From Donghicola eburneus (GTDB lineage Bacteria > Pseudomonadota > Alphaproteobacteria > Rhodobacterales > Rhodobacteraceae), in NCBI RefSeq assembly GCF_900115865.1, contig NZ_FOXY01000002.1:186001-250000 (forward strand): a DNA stretch of 64,000 nucleotides, written 5' to 3'. Each line of letters opens with the position of its first letter. The stretch's first letter is position 1. The position numbers and the translations under genes were made by a program. Shown in pieces: positions 7,614 to 17,238 of this stretch. The notes beneath the pieces are model-generated. The model was given only the letters and a program-made list of their open reading frames with translations, searched no databases and was not told the origin of the DNA.

Positions 7614-9470
7614 ATGCTCAAGATTTCTGATATCTCCTATTCGATCGAAGGCCGCCCCCTGTTTGAAGGGGCCAGCGCCACCATCCCCGACGGCCACAAG
7701 GTGGGTCTGGTCGGGCCGAACGGCGCGGGCAAGACCACCTTGTTCCGGCTGATCCGTGGGGAACTCACGTTGGACAGCGGCGACATCAGCCTGCCCTCTC
7801 GCGCCCGCATCGGCGGCGTCGCGCAGGAAGTTCCCGGCAATGAGGTCAGTCTGCTGAACACCGTTCTGGCCGCCGACACCGAGCGCTCCGAGCTGATGGC
7901 AGAGGCTGAAACCGCCACCGATCCCCACCGCATCGCCGACATCCAGACCCGTCTGGTCGACATCGACGCCTGGAGCGCCGAGGGGCGCGCCTCGACCATC
8001 CTCAAGGGTCTGGGCTTCGACTACGAGGCGCAGCAGCGCCCTTGTTCGGCTTTCTCGGGCGGCTGGAGGATGCGGGTAGCCTTAGCGGCGGTGCTCTTCT
8101 CGGCGCCTGATCTGCTGCTCTTGGACGAACCGACCAACTATCTCGACCTCGAAGGGGCGCTGTGGCTCGAGGAATACCTCGCCACCTATCCCCATACGGT
8201 CATCGTGATCAGCCACGATCGCGGCCTCTTGAACCGCGCCGTGACCGAGATCCTGCACCTCGAGGATCGTAAGCTGACCCTCTACCAAGGGGGCTACGAT
8301 CGCTTCGCCAAGACCCGCGCCGAGCAGCGCGCGGTTCTAGCCGCAGCCGCGAAAAAGCAGTCCGCCCGCCGCGAACATCTGCAATCCTTTGTGGACCGTT
8401 TCCGCGCCAAGGCGACCAAAGCGAAACAGGCCCAAGCCCGCCTGAAGATGATCGAAAAGATGGAGCCTATCAGCGCCCCCGAAGAAGCGGCCAAGCGGGT
8501 CTTCACCTTTCCCGAGCCCGAAGAACTGTCGCCCCCCATCGTCGCGATGGAAGGGGTCGAGGTCGGCTATGGCGACACCCCAATCCTGAAGCGTCTGAAC
8601 CTGCGCATTGACCAAGACGACCGCATCGCCCTCTTGGGGAAAAACGGCGAGGGGAAATCCACGCTGTCGAAGCTGATCGCGGGCCGGCTTGAGCCGATGT
8701 CCGGCAAGCTGACGAAATCAAACAAGCTGCGGATCGGCTTTTTTGCACAGCATCAGGTGGATGAACTCTACGTCGACGAAACCCCGCTGATGCACCTTCA
8801 GCGCCTACGCCCCGAGGTACATCAGGCCAAGCTGCGCGCCAAACTGGCGGGCTTCGGCCTTGGCGCGGATCAGGCGGAAACCGAAGTTGGCAAGCTGTCG
8901 GGCGGCCAAAAGGCCCGCCTGTCACTGTTGCTCGCGACCTTGGATGCGCCGCACCTGTTGATCCTCGACGAACCGACCAACCACCTTGATATCGAGAGCC
9001 GCGAGGCCTTGGTCGAGGCGTTGACCGCATACTCTGGCGCGGTGGTTCTGGTCAGCCACGACATGCACCTTTTGGGCATGGTCGCAGACCGTCTATGGCT
9101 GGTCAAAGATGGGCGGGTCTCGCCTTACGAGGACGACCTCGAATCCTATCGCAAGCTGCTGCTGACCAATGACACCCCCGCCCCCACCAAAGCCAAATCC
9201 GAGGACAAGCCCAAGCGCCCCGGACGCGACGCTATGCAGGCCCTGCGGTCCGAGGCCCGCAAGTCCGAAGAGCGTGTCGAAAAGCTGATGGAGATGAAGG
9301 AAAAGCTGGAAGTCAAACTGGCTGATCCCGACCTCTATGACCCTGCCCGCAAGGACGAGGCGCTGCAGTGGCAAAAGAAAATGGCAGAGGTCGAAGAGGC
9401 GTTGGTCCGTGCCGAAGGCCTTTGGGAAGACGCCATGATGAAGCTTGAAGAGGCCGAGAACCCCGTCTGA
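7614..9470 (+). CDS. ABC-F family ATPase
   Basis: This 618-residue soluble protein has two ABC ATPase domains and no membrane segments. The first domain has Walker A GPNGAGKT (34-41), signature SGGWRMRVALA and Walker B LLLLDEPTN. The second has Walker A GKNGEGKS, signature SGGQKARLSL and Walker B LLILDEPTN. The charged linker between them (RAEQRAVLAAAAKKQSARREHLQ) and the C-terminal coiled coil (EKLMEMKEKLEVKLADPDLYD) are typical of ABC-F proteins such as YheS and Uup, which act at the ribosome. The exact subfamily cannot be fixed by eye. The gene diverges from ndk. Confidence 0.93.
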   Translation: MLKISDISYSIEGRPLFEGASATIPDGHKVGLVGPNGAGKTTLFRLIRGELTLDSGDISLPSRARIGGVAQEVPGNEVSLLNTVLAADTERSELMAEAETATDPHRIADIQTRLVDIDAWSAEGRASTILKGLGFDYEAQQRPCSAFSGGWRMRVALAAVLFSAPDLLLLDEPTNYLDLEGALWLEEYLATYPHTVIVISHDRGLLNRAVTEILHLEDRKLTLYQGGYDRFAKTRAEQRAVLAAAAKKQSARREHLQSFVDRFRAKATKAKQAQARLKMIEKMEPISAPEEAAKRVFTFPEPEELSPPIVAMEGVEVGYGDTPILKRLNLRIDQDDRIALLGKNGEGKSTLSKLIAGRLEPMSGKLTKSNKLRIGFFAQHQVDELYVDETPLMHLQRLRPEVHQAKLRAKLAGFGLGADQAETEVGKLSGGQKARLSLLLATLDAPHLLILDEPTNHLDIESREALVEALTAYSGAVVLVSHDMHLLGMVADRLWLVKDGRVSPYEDDLESYRKLLLTNDTPAPTKAKSEDKPKRPGRDAMQALRSEARKSEERVEKLMEMKEKLEVKLADPDLYDPARKDEALQWQKKMAEVEEALVRAEGLWEDAMMKLEEAENPV

Positions 9471-9540
9471 GCCTTGCCAGAAAATCCTTGCGCGCGGGAC
9501 CGTTCCCTAGGACGGTCACCCCAACCGACAGGAGCCCGAC

Positions 9541-10158
9541 ATGGATGTGAATTTCCTGATCACGGCGTTCTTTACGCTGTTCGTCATCATCGACCCCATC
9601 GGCCTGACCCCGTTGTTCGTGGCCCTGACCCAAGGCATGTCGCCGCAAAAGCGCCGTGCCATCGGCATCCGAGCCTGCTTTATCGCGGCGTGCATCCTGA
9701 CGGCCTTCTCGATTTTTGGCGAAGCGCTATTGGGGTTCATCGGCATTTCCATGCATGCCTTCCGCATCGCGGGCGGCATCCTGCTGTTCTTGACCGCACT
9801 CGATATGCTGTTCCAACGCCGCACCAAACGCCGCGAAGATCAGGCCGAGGAAGACGAAGGTCACGATCCCTCGGTCTTCCCCATCGCGATCCCGCTCATC
9901 GCGGGGCCTGGCGCGATTGCGACAATGATCCTGCTGACCGGCCAGACCGATGGCGTCCTTGGCTACTTATCCGTGCTTGGCGTGATGCTGGCGGTTCTGG
10001 CAATCATGCTCGCGCTCTTCTTTACCGGCGGCGTGATCGAAAAGGCGCTAGGGCGGACTGGCATCAACGTGGTTAGCCGCCTGCTGGGGATGCTCCTAGC
10101 CGCGCTCTCGGTGCAGTTCGTGCTGGATGGTCTGCGCGGCTTTGGCTTCGCGGGGTGA
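9541..10158 (+). CDS. MarC family integral membrane protein
   Basis: This 205-residue inner-membrane protein has six predicted hydrophobic segments and a charged cytoplasmic loop in the middle (QRRTKRREDQAEEDEGHD). The N-terminal FFTLFVIIDPIGLTPLFVALT and the central PIAIPLIAGPGAIATMILL are the conserved parts of the MarC/UPF0056 family, whose transport role is unproven despite its name. The start follows CAGGAGCCCGAC and lies 70 bases after the ABC-F gene, so the two may be co-transcribed. Confidence 0.9.
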   Translation: MDVNFLITAFFTLFVIIDPIGLTPLFVALTQGMSPQKRRAIGIRACFIAACILTAFSIFGEALLGFIGISMHAFRIAGGILLFLTALDMLFQRRTKRREDQAEEDEGHDPSVFPIAIPLIAGPGAIATMILLTGQTDGVLGYLSVLGVMLAVLAIMLALFFTGGVIEKALGRTGINVVSRLLGMLLAALSVQFVLDGLRGFGFAG

Positions 10159-10215
10159 CAAACGGCAGAGGGGTTCCCATATCAGGTAGGTCCCTTTTCC
10201 TGAGTGAAAGTCCAA

Positions 10216-10806
10216 ATGCTCGATAGTCTACCCGGAGATGATATTGCCCGCGCCGCATATTTTGTGGTGCTCGGAAGCGCCCTGATCGGGATTGTTTTGC
10301 TGCGGATTCGGCCCGGCCTGATCCAAGGGTTCAAGACAATCGCTGCGTGGGTCGTGATCTTTGGCGTGGTCGCCATTGGCGCGTCACTTTACGAGGATGC
10401 GCAGATACAGCAACCGATGCAGAGCTATTCCGCGCAGGACGCTCAGATCACCGTTCCGCGTTCCCGTGACGGGCATTATTACCTGACACTCGGAGTGAAT
10501 GGCGTCCCAACACGGTTCGTGGTGGATACAGGCGCGACGGATATCGTCCTGACCCAAGAGGCCGCGCGCGCAGCCGGCATCCCCTTGGACAACCTACCCT
10601 ACATGGGCCGCGCCATGACCGCGAACGGAGAGGTCCGCACTGCCCGCGTGACCCTGAATTCGCTGACGCTGGACGGGATTACTGACACCAATATTAAAGC
10701 TTCGGTCAATGGTGGGGCCTTGCACGAGTCGCTATTGGGGATGCGCTATCTATCGCGGTTCTCGTCGCTGCAAATCACGGACAACACGCTGATCCTAACA
10801 CGCTAA
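10216..10806 (+). CDS. Membrane-anchored retropepsin-like aspartic protease
   Basis: This 196-residue protein has two N-terminal transmembrane segments (about 13-30 and 41-57) and a periplasmic single-domain aspartic protease unit. The active-site triad Asp104-Thr-Gly lies in TRFVVDTGATDIVLT, and the later LLGMRYLSRF corresponds to the family's conserved C-terminal segment. It fits the clan AA family (TIGR02281 type) common in alphaproteobacteria, which would work as a homodimer. The substrate is unknown. A GTG at 10204 in the same frame is an alternative start. It follows marC on the same strand. Confidence 0.85.
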   Translation: MLDSLPGDDIARAAYFVVLGSALIGIVLLRIRPGLIQGFKTIAAWVVIFGVVAIGASLYEDAQIQQPMQSYSAQDAQITVPRSRDGHYYLTLGVNGVPTRFVVDTGATDIVLTQEAARAAGIPLDNLPYMGRAMTANGEVRTARVTLNSLTLDGITDTNIKASVNGGALHESLLGMRYLSRFSSLQITDNTLILTR

Positions 10807-10810
10807 AGCG

Positions 10811-11269
10811 TTACTTTTCCGCCTTTTTCTCCCACCGACCGGATTCCTCGGACCAGTATTGGGCAGAGCAACCCGCGTCGGTCAGGGACTTCCACTGGCC
10901 CCGCGCGTGGGTCAGTTGGTCGTAGTCGTAGCCATCAAAGACGATGCACACACGATTGAGCGTGTTCACTTCGTCCGGCGCAACATTGGCTCGATCGATG
11001 GCCATCAGGCAGACCGCATCATTGGGGCGTTCGGTGCCCGTCGTCAGCAAAACAGGCTGGAGCGCATCATGCGCCCCGCCCGCCATGCCATGGGGCAGGA
11101 ACTGCTCTTCCGGCCCCATCCAGAGTTTCTGGTCCAGCCATTCCAGCCGGCCCGCATCGGTCCCGCGCACGGCCACACGCCACCCATTCCCCAGTGACCG
11201 GTCGATCAACAGGGACAGCGCCTCGTCCAGCGAGGATCGCGTCAGGTGGTAGAAGAAGGCCGCGCCCAA
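10811..11269 (-). CDS. holC: DNA polymerase III chi subunit
   Basis: This 152-residue protein matches HolC: the start FFYHLTRSSLDEALSLLIDRSLGNGWRVAVR, a WLDQKLWMG segment, and the C-terminal VCIVFDGYDYDQLTHARGQWKSL. Chi links the clamp loader to single-strand binding protein during replication. The best start is a TTG at 11269, because no ATG or GTG gives the family N-terminus. The gene lies four bases after pepA on the same strand, an arrangement that is common in proteobacteria. Confidence 0.9.
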   Translation of the reverse strand: MGAAFFYHLTRSSLDEALSLLIDRSLGNGWRVAVRGTDAGRLEWLDQKLWMGPEEQFLPHGMAGGAHDALQPVLLTTGTERPNDAVCLMAIDRANVAPDEVNTLNRVCIVFDGYDYDQLTHARGQWKSLTDAGCSAQYWSEESGRWEKKAEK

Positions 11270-11273
11270 GGGA

Positions 11274-12740
11274 TCAGCTTTCGTAGTTGTCGCGGACCAG
11301 ACGGTCCAGCGCCATCACACCCCAACCGCTCGCGCCCTTGGGGTGAAGAGTGTGGTCCGCGCGGCTGGCAACACCCGCTATGTCCAAATGGATCCAAGGG
11401 GTCTCTTCCTTGACGAACCGCAGAAGATATTGCGCCGCCGTGATAGAGCCTGCAGGGCGACCACCTACGTTTTTCATGTCAGCAATCGGACTCGCGATCT
11501 GCTTGTCATAAGCAGGCGCCAAAGGCATCCGCCATGCGCCTTCGTTCTCGGACTTTGCAGCCTTGAGGAAACTGTCGCAGAACACGTCATTGTTGCTGAA
11601 AACGCCAGCGTGCTCGTGGCCCAGACCGATGATAATCGCGCCGGTCAGGGTCGCCAGATCGACCACGCCTGCGGGCTTGAAGCGTTCTTGGGTGTACCAG
11701 AGCGCGTCACACAGAACGAGGCGGCCTTCGGCGTCGGTGTTGATAATCTCGACCGTGTCGCCCTTCATGGTGCGCACGATGTCACCGGGACGGATCGCGT
11801 TACCGTCGGGCATGTTCTCGACCAGACCAACGATGCCCACGACATTCGCTTTGGCCTTGCGCAGAGCGATGGTTTTCATGACGCCCGAGACGACGCCAGC
11901 GCCGCCCATATCCATGGTCATGTCTTCCATGCCGCCTGCGGGCTTCAGGCTGATGCCGCCAGTGTCGAACACAACGCCCTTGCCAACCAGTGCCAGCGGC
12001 GCGTCGCCGTCATTGCCACCGTTCCATTGCATCACAACCAGTTTGGACGGACTGACAGAGCCCTGCCCTACGGCCAGCATCGCGCGCATACCCAGTTCGG
12101 CCAGTTGCTCTTCTTCCAGCACTTCGACGGTCACACCCAGCTCCGACAGCGCCTCAAGACGCGCCGCGAATTCGGTAGTTGTCAGAATGTTGGCAGGCTC
12201 GGACACCAGATCGCGGGTAAAGAAGACACCTTCGGCGATCGCAGCTTTTGGGGCGTAGGCGACAGCGCCTGCTTTGGGGTCGTTTACCATGACTGAAAGG
12301 CCCGCAGGCGCTTCGCCCTGATCGCCGGTTTTATGGTCGATAAAGGTATAGGTCCGCAGAACCGCCCCCAACGCGACCTCTTCGGGGTGCTTCAGGCGCG
12401 CGGCGCACAGGACCGCGGAATCAGTGCCACGGGCACGGGCCAAAGCGGCACCAGCCTTGCGGCTTTCATCCACGCCAGCTTTCTTGTCGAGCACCACGAT
12501 GTCGATCGCCTTGGCGTTGCCGGCCGGATAGGACAGGGTCACGACCTCGCCAGTTTTGCGTTTGGCCCATTTCTCATCACCGACAGCTTTGGCGATCGCG
12601 CCTTTGCTCAGGCGGTTTACGCGGCGGGCCAGCACATCTAGCTGACCATCGGGACCGACAAAGACAGCAATCCGCCCTTCGACAGCATCAAGCGCATCAG
12701 TTTCAGCGGCGATAAATTCTACGGCAACGGGTTGCGTCAT
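11274..12740 (-). CDS. pepA: Leucyl aminopeptidase (M17)
   Basis: This 488-residue cytosolic zinc/manganese aminopeptidase has an N-terminal regulatory domain and a C-terminal catalytic domain. The M17 signature NTDAEGRLVL is present, as are the metal-binding VGKGVVFDTGGISLKPAGGM and MDMGGAG segments. The length is standard. The ATG at 12740 follows AAGGAGGAA at good spacing. It forms an operon with holC and diverges from lptF. Confidence 0.96.
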   Translation of the reverse strand: MTQPVAVEFIAAETDALDAVEGRIAVFVGPDGQLDVLARRVNRLSKGAIAKAVGDEKWAKRKTGEVVTLSYPAGNAKAIDIVVLDKKAGVDESRKAGAALARARGTDSAVLCAARLKHPEEVALGAVLRTYTFIDHKTGDQGEAPAGLSVMVNDPKAGAVAYAPKAAIAEGVFFTRDLVSEPANILTTTEFAARLEALSELGVTVEVLEEEQLAELGMRAMLAVGQGSVSPSKLVVMQWNGGNDGDAPLALVGKGVVFDTGGISLKPAGGMEDMTMDMGGAGVVSGVMKTIALRKAKANVVGIVGLVENMPDGNAIRPGDIVRTMKGDTVEIINTDAEGRLVLCDALWYTQERFKPAGVVDLATLTGAIIIGLGHEHAGVFSNNDVFCDSFLKAAKSENEGAWRMPLAPAYDKQIASPIADMKNVGGRPAGSITAAQYLLRFVKEETPWIHLDIAGVASRADHTLHPKGASGWGVMALDRLVRDNYES

Positions 12741-12856
12741 CGAGTTCCTCCTTGTTTACCCAAGACCTAGCCCGCACGGCGGGGTTTTGCCAGATACCAG
12801 TTTGCACCCGACGGGCTTTCCGCTAGGGTCCGCACATTATTCGCACGGGGGAAAGA

Positions 12857-13981
12857 GTGGGACGCACCGATCGCTATATGCTGTCACAGCTTATGGTGCT
12901 GTTTGGGTTCTTTGCCCTAGTTCTGGTCAGTATCTACTGGATCAACCGCGCGGTTGTCCTGTTCGACACGCTGATCGGCGACGGCCAATCCGTGGCTGTT
13001 TTTCTCGAATTCTCCATGCTGTCCTTGCCCGCAGTGATCGGACTGGTGCTGCCTTTGGCCAGCTTTGCGGCGGCTGTGCAGATGACGAACCGTCTTTCAA
13101 GTGAAAGTGAACTGGTCGTCATGCAGGCAACCGGCTTTAGCCCGTGGCGGTTGGCTCGACCGGTGGCCATTTTCGGCATCGCGGTGGCGATCCTTGGGGG
13201 GGTGCTGACCAACGGCCTGATTCCCGCATCAAGCGAGCAGCTGAAGCTGCGCGAAAAAGAGATCTCGCAAAACATGACCGCCAAACTCCTAAAGGACGGC
13301 GTGTTTTTGCATCCGACCCGTGGGGTGACCTTCTACATCCGCGGCATTGCGGAAAATGGCACGCTCGAGGATATGTTCCTGTCGGACAACCGCGACAGCG
13401 AAGCGCGTGTGACTTACACCGCCAAAGAAGCCTACCTGACCCGTTCCGACGGACGCCCACGCATGGTGATGGTGGACGGCATGTCTCAATCTCTGGACCG
13501 CGAAACGGGGCGGCTGTCTGTCACCTATTTCGAGGACTTCGTCTACGACGTGAGCGGGTTTCTAACGAGCGAAGATGGCATCGACCCGAACCGTGATTTC
13601 ATGTCCACTTGGGACCTTCTCACCAAAACTTCGGAGATGGCTGCGCTCGCCGGCGATACCGAGGGCGAGATATTGGAAACAGCGCACAAACGGATCAATG
13701 ATCCGCTGCTTTGCCTCGTAACCGCTCTTCTGGGCTTTTCCGCTCTGCTCGCAGGCGGCTTTTCTCGTTTTGGGTCAGGCGCTTACATCCTTCTTTCAAT
13801 CTTCTTGATCATCGTGCTGATGATCATTCAAAGCGCGGTCAAAGATCCCGCCCGCACCAACGCTGCGCTCTGGTGGCTTACCTATTTGCCCAGTGTCGCA
13901 GGCTTTGGAATGATCGGTGTGCTGCTATCCTACGCCGCAGGGTACTTTCGCAGAACGCCCAAAGGCGAGGTCAGCGCATGA
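12857..13981 (+). CDS. lptF: LPS export permease LptF
   Basis: This 374-residue inner-membrane subunit of the LptB2FG lipopolysaccharide extractor has an N-terminal membrane half, a periplasmic beta-jellyroll region (about 130-260) and a C-terminal membrane half, as in the YjgP family. The segment MQATGFSPWRLARP is the coupling-helix region of LptF/LptG. The GTG start at 12857 follows GGGGGAAA. It overlaps lptG by an ATGA junction. Confidence 0.93.
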   Translation: MGRTDRYMLSQLMVLFGFFALVLVSIYWINRAVVLFDTLIGDGQSVAVFLEFSMLSLPAVIGLVLPLASFAAAVQMTNRLSSESELVVMQATGFSPWRLARPVAIFGIAVAILGGVLTNGLIPASSEQLKLREKEISQNMTAKLLKDGVFLHPTRGVTFYIRGIAENGTLEDMFLSDNRDSEARVTYTAKEAYLTRSDGRPRMVMVDGMSQSLDRETGRLSVTYFEDFVYDVSGFLTSEDGIDPNRDFMSTWDLLTKTSEMAALAGDTEGEILETAHKRINDPLLCLVTALLGFSALLAGGFSRFGSGAYILLSIFLIIVLMIIQSAVKDPARTNAALWWLTYLPSVAGFGMIGVLLSYAAGYFRRTPKGEVSA

Positions 13982-15075
13982 TCCTGCATTTCTACTTCGC
14001 TCGCCGTTTCATGCGCGCGTTCTTGGGGACGTTCGGCGTATTCGTTGCCCTGACCTTTCTGCTGAACTTGGTCGAAGAGATTGGGCGCTTTGGCCCTGAT
14101 ACGATCACCTTTCTCGGGGCGGTCGAGCTGACAGCGCTGCGCGTGCCTGCAAACATCTATCAAATCACGCCGCTGATCATGATCCTTGCGACTTTGATCC
14201 TGTACTTGGGCTTGGCGCGCAGTTCTGAAATGGTCGTGACACGCGCGTCTGGCCGGTCGGCCTTGCGTGCTCTGATTTCTCCGTTCCTGACGGCTCTGCT
14301 GCTCGGGGCGCTCATGGTCGGCGTGTTCAATCCCATTGTTGCGACCACGACGAAACGCTACGAGGCGCTCAAAACCTCTTACAAAGAAGGGGGCATCAGC
14401 GTCTTTTCGATCAGCCGCGAGGGGCTCTGGCTCCGCCAAGGCAGCCAGCGCGGACAGACAGTGATCCGCGCCCTAACAGCGAATTCCGACGGCAGCGCCC
14501 TGACCGATGTGACCTTCATCAGCTTTGACCCCGAAGGCGCGCCCTTGCGCCGGATCGAGGCTGGCACGGCCACCTTGAACGATGGCGCGTGGAGCTTGAC
14601 CGACGCGAAATCGTGGGACCTGTCTATGAACGTCAACCCAGAGGCCAACGCCGCCTTTTACGACGATCTCACCATCCCTACGACCCTGACCCGACAAGGG
14701 ATCGTCGACACCTTTGGCGACCCGCTGATCGTGCCAATCTGGCAGCTGCCGGCATATATCTCTGATCTGGAAACTGCGGGTTTTTCGGGGCGGCGACACG
14801 CGATCTGGCTGCAGATGGAGCTATCGCGTCCCCTGTTCCTGGCCGCGATGGTTCTGGTGGGTGCAGCGTTTACCATGCGCCACACTCGTTTTGGCCGGAC
14901 GGGGATCATGGTTCTTTCTGCAGTACTTCTGGCCTTTGCTCTGTACTTCATGCGCAACTTCGCGCAGATCCTTGGCGAAAACGGGCAGTTGCCTTTACAA
15001 CTTGCAGCATGGGCGCCCCCAGTCGCGGCAATTCTTCTGCCGCTCGGGCTCATATTGCACCTTGAGGACGGATAA
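13978..15075 (+). CDS. lptG: LPS export permease LptG
   Basis: This 365-residue partner of LptF has the same layout: two membrane halves around a periplasmic domain (about 125-265) and a coupling-helix segment VVTRASGRSALRA. The start overlaps the lptF stop codon. The frame is open further upstream, but those codons lie inside lptF and do not fit the family. Its stop overlaps the lptD start (TAATG), so the export genes are translationally linked. Confidence 0.93.
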   Translation: MILHFYFARRFMRAFLGTFGVFVALTFLLNLVEEIGRFGPDTITFLGAVELTALRVPANIYQITPLIMILATLILYLGLARSSEMVVTRASGRSALRALISPFLTALLLGALMVGVFNPIVATTTKRYEALKTSYKEGGISVFSISREGLWLRQGSQRGQTVIRALTANSDGSALTDVTFISFDPEGAPLRRIEAGTATLNDGAWSLTDAKSWDLSMNVNPEANAAFYDDLTIPTTLTRQGIVDTFGDPLIVPIWQLPAYISDLETAGFSGRRHAIWLQMELSRPLFLAAMVLVGAAFTMRHTRFGRTGIMVLSAVLLAFALYFMRNFAQILGENGQLPLQLAAWAPPVAAILLPLGLILHLEDG

Positions 15076-17213
15076 TGCGTAAAACCTGGTTCGGGAAAGC
15101 CGCGATCATCGGCGCCCTGTTTGCCTCGACTTCGGTACTGGCCCAAACTGCCCAAGATGACGACGCGCCTGTCTATCTGATCGCAGATCAAGTGTTTCTG
15201 GATGGCGAGGATCTACTGGTCGCATCGGGAAGTGTCGAAGCCCGCCAAGGCGAACGTCGCCTGATTGCCGAAAAGATCACCTATAATCAGGAGACAGATA
15301 CCCTGACCATCGAGGGCAATATTCGCCTCGAAGATGGCAGCACTACGGTCGTTCTGGCCGACGCCGCAGAACTGAGCGACGACATGCGCGAGGGGATTTT
15401 GCAAGGCGCTCGTATGATTCTGGATGACCGCTTGCAACTTGCCGCAGTCGAGATGCAGCGCACCCAAGGGCGTTACCAGCAGATGTCCAAAGTCGCGGTC
15501 ACGTCCTGCCACGTGTGCGACGACGGGCGCCCACCGCTCTGGCACATCCGCGCGCGCCGCGTGGTGCACGACCAGCAGACCCGAAACATCTATTTCGAGG
15601 GCGCTCAATTGCGCGTCTTGGACGTGCCGGTGTTCTACCTGCCCAAAATGCGCCTACCCGATCCAACGGTCACACGCTCGCGCGGTTTTCTGATACCCGA
15701 AGCTGTGAGCAGCACGACCCTCGGCACTGCTGTCCGCACACCCTATTTCCTGCCAATCGGCGATCATGCGGACCTGACCGTCTCGCCCTTCTTGTCCGCG
15801 AAAACCAAGACGCTGGAACTGCGCTACCGTCAGGCCTTCTACAACGGGGACCTCGAGATCAACGCCGCCGGATCGCAAGACACGATCCGCGAGGATGTGG
15901 GCCGCAGCTATGTCTTTGCGGTCGGCGAATTCGACCTGCCAGAAGATTTTAAAATCCAGTTTGATCTGGAGACCGTGTCCGACACGACTTACCTTCAAGA
16001 ATACGATTATTCGTCCAAAGACCGGCTCGACAGCTCGCTGCAATTGACCCGCGACACCCGCGTCAGCTCCTTCGGCCTTGGCGGCACGTTCTTCGAAACA
16101 TTGCGCGTGACCGAAGAAAACGACACCCAAGCAAGCCGCCTTGGCGAAGCGCGCTATGAATTGCGGATGGCTCCGGACTACATCGGCGGCGAGGCGCGTC
16201 TTGGTTTCCAAATCCACGAGCACGTGCGTGACAGCCGCACCGATATCGTTGGCCGCGATGTACAGCGCGTGTCCAGCTCCATCGACTGGCGGAAAAGCTG
16301 GGTTGTTGGTAACGGTTTCGACTTCCAGTTCCTGAGCGGTGTAAGCACCGGCTACTTTGACTTGGACGACGACAGCACCCTGCGCAACCGCGAGGAATAC
16401 ACGATCCCCTACGCAGCGGCGACCCTGCGTTGGCCACTCGAGGCAATCGGCTCTGCAGGAGCGACTCATTTGGTCGAGCCCGTGATCCAATTGGCATGGT
16501 CCGAAGACGACACAAATAACATCCCGAACGATGAAAGCACCCGAGTCGAGTTCGACAGCGGCAACCTGTTTTCAATCAGCCGCTTCCCCGCCCCCGATCA
16601 GAACGAGGATGGCCTTCGCGCGAATGTTGGCCTTAGCTGGACCCGCTGGGGCGTCGAGGGCAGCTATTCTCGCCTGAGCCTAGGACGTGTCATCCGCGCC
16701 GAAGAGGACAACCGTTTCTCCGAAAGCTCCGGCCTTGCCGGGCTCGAGTCCGACTGGTTGTTTGAAACCCAAATCGGTCAAGTCGAAGGCCCGATGCTGA
16801 CCGCGCGCAGCCTGCTGGACGATCACCTGCGTCTGGCCAAGGTCGAGGCCCAGTTGAATTGGGTGTTCCCCCGCGGCGCGCTGGACGCAACCTACCTGTG
16901 GCTCGACGAAGACCAGCAAGAGGACCGCGACAACGAAGTGTCCGAATGGACCCTCGCCAGCACATACGCGATTGACGACTATTGGACCGGCTCTGTCGAA
17001 TGGCGCTACGATCTGGTCGATGACCGCACCTCGACTGCGGGCCTCGGGCTTCAATATCTCAACGAATGCGTCAAAATGGACCTTTCAGCCTCGCGCCGCT
17101 TCACCTCATCCGATAACCTTGATCCGTCCACGACCGTGGGGCTGACAGTTTCGCTGACAGGTTTCAGCGCTGGACGCAGCTCTGGTGCCGTGCGACAGAC
17201 CTGTAAATCCTGA
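15075..17213 (+). CDS. lptD: LPS-assembly outer membrane protein LptD
   Basis: This 712-residue outer-membrane beta-barrel protein places lipopolysaccharide in the outer leaflet. A signal peptide covers about residues 1-23 (cleavage after VLAQ). The N-terminal OstA domain (about 35-165) and the large C-terminal barrel domain follow. Four cysteines are visible, as in LptD proteins that need paired disulfides: two in SCHVCDDG, one in NECVKM and one in the C-terminal RQTCKS. The gene lies between the LptFG permease genes and surA. Confidence 0.93.
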   Translation: MRKTWFGKAAIIGALFASTSVLAQTAQDDDAPVYLIADQVFLDGEDLLVASGSVEARQGERRLIAEKITYNQETDTLTIEGNIRLEDGSTTVVLADAAELSDDMREGILQGARMILDDRLQLAAVEMQRTQGRYQQMSKVAVTSCHVCDDGRPPLWHIRARRVVHDQQTRNIYFEGAQLRVLDVPVFYLPKMRLPDPTVTRSRGFLIPEAVSSTTLGTAVRTPYFLPIGDHADLTVSPFLSAKTKTLELRYRQAFYNGDLEINAAGSQDTIREDVGRSYVFAVGEFDLPEDFKIQFDLETVSDTTYLQEYDYSSKDRLDSSLQLTRDTRVSSFGLGGTFFETLRVTEENDTQASRLGEARYELRMAPDYIGGEARLGFQIHEHVRDSRTDIVGRDVQRVSSSIDWRKSWVVGNGFDFQFLSGVSTGYFDLDDDSTLRNREEYTIPYAAATLRWPLEAIGSAGATHLVEPVIQLAWSEDDTNNIPNDESTRVEFDSGNLFSISRFPAPDQNEDGLRANVGLSWTRWGVEGSYSRLSLGRVIRAEEDNRFSESSGLAGLESDWLFETQIGQVEGPMLTARSLLDDHLRLAKVEAQLNWVFPRGALDATYLWLDEDQQEDRDNEVSEWTLASTYAIDDYWTGSVEWRYDLVDDRTSTAGLGLQYLNECVKMDLSASRRFTSSDNLDPSTTVGLTVSLTGFSAGRSSGAVRQTCKS

Positions 17214-17238
17214 CCCTGACTGACCCAAGAGAGGGACT